A stretch of 64,000 bases of DNA from Saturnia japonica (Eukaryota > Arthropoda > Insecta > Lepidoptera > Saturniidae): the NCBI GenBank assembly GCA_033032175.1, contig CM065325.1:13668930-13732929 (forward strand), given 5' to 3'. The notes beneath the pieces are model-generated. The model was given only the letters and a program-made list of their open reading frames with translations. It had not been told where the DNA came from and ran no database searches. Below, piece after piece: positions 23,801 to 35,052 of the stretch. The position numbers and the translations under genes were made by a program. Within the stretch, counting starts at the first letter, position 1. Every line of letters begins with the position of its first letter.

Positions 23801-24344
23801 AAACGTAAACTTATGTAGGTTTAATATATTATATAAATCGACAAATTAACATAGAAAAAGCATAATATACGTTTATGTTAGAACGAAATAGTGATACGAG
23901 AAAAATACCGAATAGTCGAAATTATTTCAAGACAAATTTCGAATAATCAAAAACATTGACAAATATACGAGACAGAAATGTAAGGTTTTAAAGTATAATG
24001 TAATGTTTTAGTACTCTAGAAGCTAATTGTAGAATTCAAAACTAAGTCGATCCGAGTGGTTATTTAATTCACGTCATCATTGAAATTCGGTACAGAACAT
24101 GGACCAGACTGTCAACCTAGAATTAGTAACAACAGAAAATAGCAAAGATAGTACTTATCGCACACAGCTTATAAAGCCGGATCTTAATGTAACTGCCGGA
24201 ATTCATTGATAGATGCTAGGAAAAAAATGGAATTAACGAATTGATGGAAGAAAACTTGAGGTTGGTAGCTAAGTGAACACTAAAAATACTCCACCATATT
24301 ATGTACGTTACCACAGTGCCTTAAGACTTTGACTTTTAACCAAA
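23801..24344. other. No gene recognised
   Basis: AT-rich, stops in all frames, no repeat recognised with confidence. Confidence 0.45.
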
Positions 24345-24775
24345 TGTCTTACCCGTCCTCACGTATGGTTCCGAAACGTAGACGCTCACAAAAGGCATTA
24401 TGGACAAACTAAATGTAACACAAAGAGCCACGGAGCGGGCCATGTCTGGCATCTTCTTCGTGGATCATATGCCAAATGTGGAAATCCAGAGAAGAACAAG
24501 GGTTGAAGATATTGGCAAGCGAGTCATGAGGCTTAAGTGGAAGCGGGACACTCAGCAAGACGAGAAGGCGGTCGATGGACCAAAGAGATGTTGGAGTGGT
24601 GGCCCAGAGGTGGAAAACGACTGTGAGACAGATCGCTAGCCCGATAGTCCGATGACATAGCGAGGGCGGTAGGTATGCTCTCGATGAGACCTGCGCAGGA
24701 TCGAGAGGATTTGCATGAGCGAGAAGAGGCCTGAACTCATACTCAGCAGTGGGTAAATGTATTTGGGGTTTAAGG
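24345..24775 (+). pseudogene. RTE-like LINE remnant (RT C-terminal end)
   Basis: Plus-strand translation gives PVLTYGSET then a stop, then MDKLNVTQRATERAMSGI, EIQRRTRVEDIGKRVMRLKW and, after a frame change, MRPAQDRED and QQWVNVFGV. This order (LTYG-x-ET, QRA-x-ERAM, K-x-W, PAQDR) is the C-terminal end of insect RTE-type LINEs. Several stops and shifts mark it as dead. Confidence 0.75.
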
Positions 24776-25114
24776 GGTAGTAATAACCGCACAATATTGT
24801 CCCAACAAACATTTACTCACAGCACAACTGGGAATACAACAAGGCTGGCGCAATAACAAAAATAATACTAGTAAAACTGAGCTATTACAAAATATAGGAC
24901 CACAGGTGTCACATCGAACGTGTTGGAGTCGACTGACGGGCTGCCGTTCTTCGAATGCCCTTGCGCATGGAGGCGTGGCCTCGCCGCAATGTTTAACTCC
25001 GCCTATTGCAAGTGCACTTAATTTCCGGGTCGCAAATTAATTATAATAATGTGTGGAATAAATTATGTTCCACCACATGTAAGCCGAATGGATGGACGGA
25101 TGAATCGATTATAT

Positions 25115-25345
25115 ATTTAAAGCAGTGGTAGCGTGGACGGACATCGTATCGAGCGACGTGAGTTCGAATCCCTGCAATGAGCCTGAGATCTCAATGTAGA
25201 AAAACATCGTGATGAAACCATAGCATAGTGAAAGGGCTTTTTCTAATGCCAGCCTGGTAATGGGTAGGTTTGTAGTTATGAGATACGACCCTTTAAAACC
25301 TTCCAACATCAATGCAATAGTTGATGTACTGTACAGCAAAGTAGA
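25115..25345 (+). repeat. tRNA-derived SINE, family 2
   Basis: A box TGGTAGCGTGG at 25126-25136 and B box GAGTTCGAATCC at 25160-25171, followed by CCTGCAATGAGCCTGAG. The B box region and following bases match the minus-strand copy at 45785-45962. Confidence 0.65.
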
Positions 25346-26035
25346 ACACTCTCTCCATAAATGTTATAAGGCTCACGTCTTGTCCCGGACCGTTGTCACA
25401 TCTGCTCTGTAGCGAAGTTTAGAGCGGTGAAATATTTTCACTAAGTTTCCGAGCTTCTTGTGTACCTACTATGTACTTACCTGGTATAGAAATTATTCTT
25501 TACAATATCTCGCAGCACCTCGCAAAGGTTTTAAGTGAAAAACTGGATGTTCTGTATTTAATTAAAGAATGTAATGAAGAAAGAAATATTTATTTATAAC
25601 AAAAGCATTTGAGACTTCAGACAATTAAAAATATTTACGACTACATAGTTACAGTAACAAAAATCAAATAAAAACCGACAACTTGATGACAACTTTTGGA
25701 AAATTGTTTTAAGCATATAGGTATATGCTGAAAATAATACATGTGAATAATAATTTTTTCATTAATACAGCGCAAAAAGTGATTTAATCTAAATAAAAAG
25801 TACGTTACAGAAACGATGGATTATAGTCCCGTGACGTCATCATTCATGTTGTATGTCAATTTGTATGATAACATTGACAAGTTTGACAACTATACGCAAG
25901 AGTCTAACGTTTATATTTCCTGAATGATGACGTCACGTTTTCTAAACGGCGGTTTAGGTTTTTTATCTTTATAGACCAATATTATTTAATATTTTACTTT
26001 AATTTTTAAACATGCAGTCAACTCTCGGATTACCT
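25346..26035. other. No gene recognised
   Basis: AT-rich. ATGATGACGTCA occurs near 25923 and GTGACGTCATCATTCA near 25841, a partly inverted pair about 80 bases apart that may be an old hairpin or small repeat. No coding signal. Confidence 0.4.
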
Positions 26036-27976
26036 ATTAGCCCAGTCATATTAGGGCTTTCACCTCGGAATGAAAGATAATAAGCTGCAAATTGGTATGA
26101 ACCTTTGTTTTGTCATTCTAAATGTTGTCTCAAAAGTCACAATCGTTATCGTGTCCGCGTCTCAAGATATTCAAGGTCAAAAGTCACAAAAATTGGTTTT
26201 TCGCGAATATCTGGCTTCCTATCGGTTAAATGAGATTTGCATTTATTATAAAAGTTGTAGGCTATAAAATTCCCTACAACTTTTGTTTATACTTTTTTTC
26301 ATACAACCAACCGTTTTGAAGGTAGAGCGCGAAGAGTGCACATCGTACAGTCATATACGGCCTAATGCAAGGTCAAGTGTGAGTTATGGTTATCAGTACG
26401 TTATAAAGTCAATTATTTACTTGGAAATTATAATTATTAAACAATGCCTATTATTTGTTTATTTGTAAAGTTGGCAAAGGCAATGTCAAAACACAAATAT
26501 ATTCTACTAAAAGTTTTGACCAATATCCTCGTACTAAAAAGCACATTTTATTTTTACACGCATTCAGTGGCTGTGACACGACTTCTGCGCTATTTAAAAA
26601 AGGAAAAAAAACTGTTACTAGAGCATTGGAAAAAATTCCTGATTTAGATAAACTGGTGGAAGTATTTCAACAAGAAAACTGCCCAAAACAAACATTATTA
26701 GAAAATGGAGTGCGCATCTTGTTGGCATTATATAATGCTCCAAAATCTGAGGACAACATTGATCATTTCCGCTACACGCAATTCATCAAATTTACAAAAC
26801 TAAATAAACCTGTACAACTGTCAACACTTCCACCAACAAGTGTAGCAGCTCATCAACACATAAAACGTGTCTACTACCAGATTCAAACGTGGTTAGGGAA
26901 GGACTTAGAACCTCAAGAATGGGGCTGGATGCTTGAAAATGAAATCCTGGAGCCCATACGAACGTTATTACCTCCAGCACCAGCCGAACTACTAAACGTA
27001 ATATTTTGCAATTGCAAAAATGGTTGTGGTTCCCGCTGTGGATGCAGAAAATCAGGGCTACAATGTTCTTTAGCTTGCGGCCAGTGCAACGGACAAGCTT
27101 GCCTCGACGCTTCACTGTATCCAAGTAATCCCGATGAAGAAAATACATATGATCCCGATATTCTGGAAGGTTTGGAGATGAACATGACAGATAATGAGGA
27201 TGATGACAATGAATCGAACATTTTTGAGCGACAAGAAGACGAAGACGACGAAGAAGAAGAAGATAATTAGCTTCTATTTCCAATTTCATTACAATTAAAA
27301 TCAACAAAGATACTTTTGATATTTGAACTCACATTTTGACAAATGTATATTATGCCGTATTTAATAATAAATAAAAATATGTGTAAAATATATACTCTTA
27401 CTATCATTTTAACTTAAAATAAAACTAAAATATATAATCCAGAATTAATAATATTTTATACTTAAATAGTTAAATATGAATAATTATATATAAATAATCA
27501 AGTTACTTACTTTAATTAAATATAAATAATTAATAGTTAGTACATAAATAATAGGTATTGTTTAATAATTATAATTTCCAAGTAAATAATTGACTTTATA
27601 ACGTACTGATAACCATAACTCACGCTTGACCTTGCATTAGGCCGTATATGACTGTACGATGTGCACTCTTCGCGCTCTACCTTCAAAACGGTTGGTTGTA
27701 TGAAAAAAAAGTTTAAACAAAAGTTGTAGGGAATTTTATAGCCTACAACTTTTATAATAAATGCAAATCTCATTTAACCGATAGGAAGCCAGATATTCGC
27801 GAAAAACCGATTTTTGTGACCTTTGACCTTGAATATCTTGAGACGCGGACACGATAACGATTGTGACTTTTGAGACAACATTTAGAATGACAAAACAAAG
27901 GTTCATACCAATTTGCAGCTTATTATCTTTATTTCCGAGGTTGACCCCTTTTTTTACCTAATATGACTGGGCTAAT
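26036..27976 (+). mobile_element. Element with ~430 bp terminal inverted repeats and a CXC-domain ORF
   Basis: The left arm (26036-26456) and right arm (about 27543-27976) are near-identical inverted copies. Both start ATTAGCCCAGTCATATTAGG at the outer edge and reach to an inner CCTATTATTT. They differ by an indel of about 11 bases near the outer end and scattered substitutions. The roughly 1.1 kb between them holds one plus-strand ORF. The layout is that of a DNA transposon with long TIRs. A two-base duplication is possible but the palindromic end (ATTAG/CTAAT) makes it undecidable. No recognised transposase domain is present, so it may be an internally deleted copy. The superfamily is not identified. 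Confidence 0.85.
26455..27270 (+). CDS. TSO1-like CXC-domain protein of the long-TIR element (probably C-terminal part)
   Basis: A 271-residue frame. Residues 32-46 read LFLHAFSGCDTTSAL, a motif I recall from large uncharacterised proteins of insects and cnidarians. Residues 129-160 include QTWLGKDLEPQEWGW. Residues 185-216 form a cysteine-rich block with Cys at 185, 187, 191, 195, 197, 204, 208, 211 and 216 (CNCKNGCGSRCGCRKSGLQC), resembling half of a tesmin/TSO1 CXC DNA-binding domain. The last 45 residues are highly acidic. It begins exactly at the inner edge of the left inverted repeat, so the ATG at 26455 may not be original and the N-terminal part of a larger protein is probably lost. 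Function is not known. A transposition or DNA-binding role is inferred from context only. Confidence 0.65.
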   Translation: MFICKVGKGNVKTQIYSTKSFDQYPRTKKHILFLHAFSGCDTTSALFKKGKKTVTRALEKIPDLDKLVEVFQQENCPKQTLLENGVRILLALYNAPKSEDNIDHFRYTQFIKFTKLNKPVQLSTLPPTSVAAHQHIKRVYYQIQTWLGKDLEPQEWGWMLENEILEPIRTLLPPAPAELLNVIFCNCKNGCGSRCGCRKSGLQCSLACGQCNGQACLDASLYPSNPDEENTYDPDILEGLEMNMTDNEDDDNESNIFERQEDEDDEEEEDN

Positions 27977-28402
27977 GTTTTTAAATAGTTTATGGGTTTA
28001 GCGTTATGGCCAGAATCTTACCTGATATTAAGTTACGATGTGGGCCAAAATGGTGACACGATAAAACTAGTGGAAGGCTGGCACTCAAGTATAGCTGCCG
28101 GAATAAAACTATAGTTGCTTGGTGAAAATTTTTCAACTTGAGGTATATCATGCAAGTGATTCTCTTTTAAATTGTCACGTTTCGGGATCAGCTAACGACG
28201 AGGCTTCGCAGAGGGCTGACAGTGATGTTACGATGGATTTCTGGTAAGTGCCGTCACTACGCTGTGCTATTATAAAATAAAAATGTCTGTTCTTATGTAA
28301 GCACTTAAGAAGCTAATTCCATTGACGTAAGAAAAAGTCATGAATTCATTTTACTGTCTTTTATTTTATTGTTTAACAAGTTGAATTAATAAAGAAAAAA
28401 AA
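27977..28402. other. SINE family 2 fragment, then unassigned
   Basis: About 27998-28075 (TTTAGCGTTATGGCC, CGATGTGGGCCAAAATGGTG) matches the 3' part of the minus-strand SINE at 45785-45962. The GC-richer patch at 28180-28262 ends in a donor-like CTG|GTAAGT but gives no convincing exon. Confidence 0.45.
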
Positions 28403-28662
28403 AGCCGACTGTAACAAAAACACTGGACCATAATTTTTTTTTAGCTTTTTGTTTGATTCCTAGACGTTGTATATGAATATTACATAGCCTATGTCACTCT
28501 CACAATTAAGACGAATCTAACGACACCTCGTATGTTAAAATCCATCTAGCAGTTTAAGCTTCAGAGCGTGCCAAAAACGTAGACATACATAAGCTCGAAA
28601 AATATAACTCTCCTTCTACGCAGTCGGGTAAAAAATATAACCCTCCTTTTTGGCAGTCGAGT
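28403..28662. mobile_element. Small inverted-repeat element B, copy 3 (reverse)
   Basis: Left end AGCCGACTGT at 28403 and right end GCAGTCGGGT at 28620-28629. A second right end, GCAGTCGAGT at 28653-28662, repeats after about 33 bases, so the end is duplicated. The interior matches copy 2. Confidence 0.65.
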
Positions 28663-29949
28663 AAAAATAATTTAACGTTGTATAAATAAACATAATTTTT
28701 ATTTGATGAAATGAAGTGTGAAGGTAAGAATGAATTCACATTATTATCATTAACGGTTAACTTAATCGTGTTGCACTTCCGTCACACGATGCGCGCGCAG
28801 CTCTCAAGTTTACCTTCTACTAACTAACTTACCTATTAAAATCAATAACTATATATTTAGTTTAATTTCTAGTTCTATCTACTAGTTAAGTAAAGCGTTC
28901 TTCAAAAATATTTATCAAATATAAATCAAAGTAGATGTCCTCTAAAAATATACTAAAGTTCGTTAAAGTGCATAAACATTTTCTGGAATGTTCGTTTAAT
29001 GTGTTTTTCCAACGTGAAGCGTCCGTCGACTGGGTCTGTAGCTTTGCCGCGATGTTCAGTGAATTAATTAGTACGTTAATTAATTTTTTTAACGTCATTG
29101 CCACCTTCAAGTGCATGTTTGCAAATGTATTTCCCTTTATTTTATTAACATTTTTAATTTAAATTTATTCTAGGAACGTCCATTTATACTATAGTAATTA
29201 TAACAAGATTTTAAAATAATATAACCAGCTTTGTTAGTATGGGTGATTGATGTCTTGCAACTGAATTTTAAAACAGTTATCCCCAAATATTGAGCTGAAA
29301 TTTTGCATACATATTTAATTTGGATGATAATGCACGGTTAGCTAAGTGACATCATTCTAAATCTAATATGGCTGACTGCTATAGATGGCGGACCAGATAT
29401 TTTTTATGCACCCCCATGATATGGGTATCAAATGACAAGGAGAATACAAAGGAGAAGTTAATTTTATAATTTCATAAACTTGTAGCGCAAATAAAAAGGA
29501 CGAAAGGGAATTTAAACTACACAAATTTTTTGTAATTTACAAGTTTTAAAAATTATTTAAATATTGCATAAAATCTTGCTTTTAATAAAGTTTTTTTTGT
29601 TAATTTTTTTTAAGAACTTTAATGAATGTTACGGATGTTGAGAAATACATGTCTCTGATATTGAACGATTTTTTTAAATAATTGATAGTCTACGATTGAT
29701 ACACAAAAACGAGAATTCATTTTCTAGTTAACTATTACACAGCGAAATTTAAAATAACTTTTTGTTCTTGTGTCTTTTTCCACCTAAGTAGGGTCGGCAC
29801 AACATGTTTTCTTCCTATATATCGTGATTTGAGATTCGTTTTGGTGTTTTAATAAAGCCTGTCCGATTTCAACTCTCTTTAAAATCTCCTTGTTAGTACT
29901 TTACGGTCTTCTGGTACAGCCTTATATGAGTATAGTAATATATACACTT
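28663..29949. other. Repeat F (minus) then unassigned
   Basis: About 28668-28810 shares TTTAACGTTGTATAAATAAA with 33580-33605, and on the minus strand GAGCTGCGCGCGCATC with 33470-33485. The stretch from 28811 on is AT-rich with no gene recognised. Confidence 0.4.
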
Positions 29950-30305
29950 TTATTTAAAATAGCGATCGCCCTTCGACCAACGACTTTTTGATTATAGACC
30001 TTTTTCTGTCTGACATTTACAGTATTCATAAACAATGAGTATAATATACATCACTTGCTATCACTTTTCATTGAGTGACAATGTCAATATTTTGGGGGGT
30101 CTAAGTTCAATGGCACTGGTCCGGTTAGGATTCCCAGTATTAATTAATTAATTTATTTATTTATTTAACAGATATTATAGATAAATTTTAGCTTCCTGCA
30201 CTACTTCTCCATATAAACTTTAACCATGCCAAATCGCACAGTCTTCCGTGCACGCAATACGCTTAAAAAAGTACCGAAAGCTTTTCCTTCACGTATTAAT
30301 ATATA
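29950..30305 (-). repeat. Interspersed repeat C, copy 3
   Basis: Reverse of the copies at 1-345 and 12230-12640: GCGATCGCC, GACAATGTCAATATT, TAAACTTTAACCATGCCAAA, AGTCTTCCGTGCAC. It contains a small ATTAATTAATTTATTTATTT expansion absent from the others. Confidence 0.75.
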
Positions 30306-30316
30306 GATAAAAAAAA

Positions 30317-30512
30317 AATTGGTTGCCTGTAAAGTCGGTATACGGGCGAAAGTTTTACGTGACAACGACTTTATGTCTGTCTCTCTCGCTCTTAGGCGGG
30401 CTAACCATGCCCGAGTGGAACGGACGCGTGCCTCTCACTCGCTCTCATTGTGAGCGCATAACGTGAGCGGAGCGTAACGCAGTTTCTTGAAGTGTCACCC
30501 GGCAAACCAATT
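30317..30512. mobile_element. Small inverted-repeat element (MITE-like)
   Basis: Ends are AATTGGTTGCC at 30317-30327 and GGCAAACCAATT at 30501-30512, complementary apart from one extra base. The interior is GC-richer than the flanks (GTCGGTATACGGGCG, GGCGGGCTAACCATGCC). No ORF. It lies directly beside repeat C. Confidence 0.55.
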
Positions 30513-30871
30513 TATAAGACGTTGTCACGTCAAAAACCTTAAAATATCAAAAACTATGATAATAAAATAGTAATACCAGGCCCATTGCTGGGCAAAAACC
30601 ACTTTCTGAGCTTACACGAGCATTATAACGGCGAGAAGTCGATAATTCTTTGTTTTCTCACTACGATAATTCGAGAATATTTTAATGAGGTTCATTTTTT
30701 AACTGTAGGTAATTGGATAGCACTTAAGAACATTTTAACGTATTGCTACCAATGTATATTTTGATGACTAAAGGTATTTTGTATTTTGCTTTGTGTATTC
30801 TTATTAAAAATTATGTTATAACACAAATTAATTATTTTAGACGCTTTGCACCAACAATCAGCGAGTACTTA

Positions 30872-31394
30872 TCATATACAATAAATAAAACTGAAGTGTG
30901 AAAAGTAACAGCTTTTTACTAAATGCATATGAAAGCATATGCAGTACTTATAACAAAACACCAATTTTTAATTTTTTTTCTTTCTGTTTGTTTAATTGTT
31001 CCGGGTAATCTCCTAAAACGGTTGGACCGATTTTGGCGAACCTTTTACTGGAAGATAGCTGATGTTATAAGGAATAACGTGTGCTACTTTTATTTAAAAA
31101 AAAAGAATTAGGGTTCCGCTGAAATATTATTTAAAAAAAACAGGTCACGGTAAATAAATTCGGGCGCTTAAATAGCTTACGTTGAGTAAACTATAAGAGA
31201 CAGTTCAAATTAATGTACTACACAATTGTAGATATTAAAAATGACCTACAAAAAAGTCAGCAAGAGCATAATATATCTGTCTTCTAAGGACCCACAATAT
31301 GCAAATAACTGGGAGCGGTATCAGCACGATTCGCGCGTGTGCCCGATCGACTGCATTCTGTAGTCCACGTGAGCGAAGTTACGGGCACAGCTAG
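30872..31394 (+). mobile_element. Helitron-like element H1, full length
   Basis: TC at 30872-30873 after host A, and CTAG at 31391-31394 before T. Just inside the CTAG end, TGTGCCCG and CGGGCACA can form an 8 bp stem. It shares its body with 14269-14791, 35053-35608 and 47731-48234. Non-coding. Confidence 0.72.
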
Positions 31395-33339
31395 TATTTA
31401 ATAATAATAATATAATAAGTTTTCTCAATTCAGATAATACATCATTTTTATTAATATTACATAATTACTTATATACTAATGTTAATACACCTTAAAAAAG
31501 ATAATTATTTGATCATATTATTCTATCAATAAAGAACCATTAAGAATAAAAATCGGTAAAAAATATTTGTTCAATTATTTAATTATCTTTAGAGAAATTT
31601 AAGTTTTTGAAGTAAAACTTCTTTAGGCGCGACTAGGGAGTAACTCAGATTTTTTTTTCTGACGGAAGTAACGCTTACGTAGTTTCCGGTATTCAAAAAT
31701 AATAATTTTTTAATTGGTAGTAAGTATATGTCATATACTCCACGCTTCTTGATTTATACGCCAGCTAGTGCCAAATATAATAATCAATTAGGATTATTTA
31801 TTTCCAATATTTTGAAACGGATTAATTGTGAATAGAAAGGTGAATAAAAATTTAATACTTAAAAAAAAAAAATTAAATTGCAGTTTTTTGAAAATCTCTA
31901 AATATACTTGTTTATTGATTACTTTTGTAATAAATAAATGATTAATAAATTTTCTGACGATTGTGACATTCTATAATATTCAATAATAAAATTTAATCAT
32001 TTCAGTGATATATGCCGTCAACGCCAAAAAGTTTTACTTCAATCGCGCGTAAAGGTTACACGCACACACTTTTTTTTTAACTGTGAGTTTTGTGATTAGA
32101 AACGCTAATCAGAAAACGTGACGTCATCTTTTAATAAATATATACAGTTGTGTACTATTAGGTTATGTTTTAATTGACTCTAAAATTAATACTACTTAAG
32201 TGTGAAAATACATTTCAAATTATATAGGTAGTGAAAAAATGTCATATTTGTAATTCTAATAAAATAAACCTCACACAAATGAGTCTGGCGACGTCACGCG
32301 TGGGCAAATGACTATAATGCCGCGTTTTTGTGGCATGTTTTCCATTGAAGTTAAATATCAGTCGCTTGCTGATACGCACAATAGACAGCTAAGATCTACT
32401 GATTCTTTATTTCTCAGTATATCAATTTATCATACTAATTTCCACGAATGATCTTTCGCCGTAACAGCAGCACGACTGTGAAATTCGCTTCCTATCAACA
32501 TTCAACAAGCCAACTCTCGGAATTCCTTCAAGTATTCGCTACGTAGGATTTATTTGGAGCAATTGAATATTGGTTAAGTTTTCTTACTTAATATAATGCA
32601 CACCTTGCATATACCATTCTCTTCCTCCCCTGGAAGACCGATAGAGAAAGGTTTTTAGCATTAAGTCTTCCATTAGTACTTTTTTATGCAATAAAGAATG
32701 TATAATTTAAAGTGTAAACGTGTGTTAGGTGAAAGTGCAAAACAATTTTTCTAAAGTTGTCTACCCGGATTAAAAATAATCTGTTTTTATAAATCCCTTG
32801 TCTGTATTCAACAACGGGATAAGAAAATTGTTTCAATTTTGACAATGAATTCTCTTAAACAGCAGTATAGCAATTATGCGAGTTAATTGAAGTTCAAATG
32901 TCGTACTTCGTGCACTTAGCCCTGATCCGTATTTATAGTAGGTATTAGGGTGCTGTGCTTATCATACCTAAGGGCAGAGGTGGATTACAGTCTAAAGAAT
33001 AGGAGAGAAGAGATAGTAAATAAAACATATTTGAACTTAGACTTCTTTTGGCACGTTTATTAGGGCTTCTGTAAGCGTCGCGGTTGCAAATGCAACAAGT
33101 GTTTCTAGTATATACTCTTGTTTTATTGTTACGTGTCGCTCTATCGGTAAAGCTGTCGGCAACCCTACTGCGGTCAAAGAGCGTCACATTTCAACGCCGC
33201 GCTGATTGGACGTGCCGCTAGTTGTTGTCATCCCATTTGTACAAGACGACGGACCGCGCGAGAGTGACAAAGCACGTTACACAGTTTGCGCTGGTCATCA
33301 CCTGGCTTTAAAGCAGCGCTTACCAAACGCACTATTTCC
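31395..33339. other. Unassigned
   Basis: Very AT-rich to about 32300, with no gene. About 31600-31670 (GAAGTAAAACTTCTTTAGGC, GTAACTCAGAT) matches a repeat also at 53140-53190. 33180-33335 is GC-richer and adjoins a LINE 3' fragment, so it may belong to that element. Confidence 0.4.
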
Positions 33340-33415
33340 TAAGTTCGGTGAAGCTGTAAAAGCCGCAGCGGCTTCAGGGCCCCTAAGGCTAACAGTGTAG
33401 TCAGTTCTAAAAAAA
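33340..33415 (+). repeat. Jockey-type LINE 3' end fragment
   Basis: GGTGAAGCTGTAAAAGCCGC, GGGCCCCTAAGGCTAACAG, TGTAGTCAGTTCT and an A-run. It is very close to the last 75 bases of the 4302-11611 LINE and probably a recent 5'-truncated insertion. Confidence 0.8.
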
Positions 33416-33464
33416 ATGGAATTATGGCCGTAAGCGTCACTATAAAATCAACCTAGAGGGTAGA

Positions 33465-33605
33465 ACTGAGAGCTGCGCGCGCATCATGTGCCTGAAGTGC
33501 TACATGATGAATTTAGCTATCGATGAAAATAATGTGAATTCATTTTACTGACTTTAATTTTTTTTTGTTTTAGTAAAAATAATTTTACGTTGTATAAATA
33601 AACAA
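33465..33605 (+). repeat. Interspersed repeat F
   Basis: GAGCTGCGCGCGCATCATGT, then GAATTCATTTTACTGACTTT, then TTACGTTGTATAAATAAACA. Related pieces lie at 28668-28810 (-) and 60046-60110 (+). Confidence 0.5.
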
Positions 33606-33611
33606 TACTTA

Positions 33612-33812
33612 AATAAAATTAAAATCTATTAATCGTATTAAAATCTTTTAATCAAATTAAAGTCTTACAATCAATTTAAAACTTTTTAATCAAAATAGAA
33701 TCTTTAATCAAATTACATTCTTACAATCAAATTAAAGTATTTTAATCAGTTTAAAATCTTTTAATGAAATTACGATCTTTTAATCAAATAAAAATCTATT
33801 ATTCAAATCAAA
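33612..33812. repeat. AT-rich minisatellite, ~22-24 bp period
   Basis: About nine imperfect copies of a unit close to AATCAAATTAAAATCTTTT, with drift in length and sequence. It has almost no G, giving a strand-asymmetric tract. Confidence 0.75.
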
Positions 33813-34024
33813 ATAATACTTTTTTATACAATGTAAACTTAACGTTTTTACGAAAAAAAGAAGGAAAATGACAGGCATGGTTTTTAAATTGTTTTATGAA
33901 AGGGACAATATTCATCAGTAACACCAACACACGACAACTACACTTAGTGAGGGTTTCCCCCCCTGTCATTTGTTAAGCTTTTTACCTTCTACAAAATGAT
34001 GATTTTTTAATAGGCTTCCTTTTT

Positions 34025-34276
34025 ACCCAATAGCTAAAAAGTAGGGTTATGTTTTTCGAGTGTATATATGATGTATATGTGTGTTTATTTCTTTGTCACG
34101 CTCTGTAGTTTAATTATGTTAATGAATTTTAGCATACGAGGTTTCGTTAGATTCGTCTAAATTGTGGCAGTGTAACAGGCTGTATAACATTTAAGTAGGA
34201 CGACTGCGAATCAAATAAATAACAAAAATAGAAAAATGAGTTTTTTTTTAGTCGAGGTTATATGTTGCAGTCGGTG
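34025..34276. mobile_element. Small inverted-repeat element B, copy 4
   Basis: Left end worn (ACCCAATAGC), right end GCAGTCGGTG. Interior TTAGCATACGAGGTTTCGTTA and TTTGTCACGCTCTGTAG match copy 1. Confidence 0.6.
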
Positions 34277-34667
34277 TTTTTGTTAACTTTTTAAAAATTT
34301 AGCTTGTTGATAATGACCACCTATAATTATCCACGTATAGAAAAGTAATATAAAAATATTATTATTTATATGCGGTTCCTAACTCCGGCCCTGTACGCAG
34401 ACAGCGAGACATGAATAGCACAGCAGCACATGAAGAACCCAAGACGCCAAGTATTCATAAAGTTGGTGGCGCTCGAGATTTTACACACGAATGTTTCACG
34501 TATTTCTGAATATCCATTTATAAGCTTTAAAATATGTAGAATTCATTGTGTGTTTTAATAAAGTATTTTTGTATGTCACAAAGTTGAATAAATCTTTTTA
34601 ATAATACACTTCTTTTTAGGGGTTCGCATCAAAAGTTAAAAAAACGCTTAGAGGATCCCTTGCTTGT

Positions 34668-34742
34668 TTTTTTAGATCTGACCTTACTGTTAGTTTTAGG
34701 GTCCCTATCCGAAAACAGAGACGCTGATGACTTTTACAGCTA
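34668..34742 (-). repeat. Jockey-type LINE 3' end fragment, diverged
   Basis: On the minus strand it reads AGCTGTAAAAGTC, then AGGGACCCTAAAACTAACAG and a short A-run, a worn form of the LINE tail. Confidence 0.6.
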
Positions 34743-35052
34743 TTGGTCCCTTGCTTATTCGTGTGTCGACGACCTTTATTCTGGTAAACCCCTTGTGGTA
34801 TAAGTTTTAATTTTATATCGATTAGTAAAGTCTATGACCTTATACTGCTAAAAAATTCAGTTTCTAGATTAACGCATTCAAGAGATTGATCTTTTATTAG
34901 TAAATATCGATTATCAAAACCTATAGAGTACTTCCGACGGATCTACAGTGTTTAAATTAGGCTCTAAGAGAGGTCTTTACGCATACGTTAAAGAAGAAAT
35001 CCGAAAAAAAATCTGACTTATAAAGAATATAGGACAAAGATATATCTACTGA

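Noticed and set aside
28180..28262. GC-richer patch ending CTG|GTAAGT as a host exon
   Set aside because: No acceptor with an open frame was found upstream, and two frames give different unconvincing peptides.
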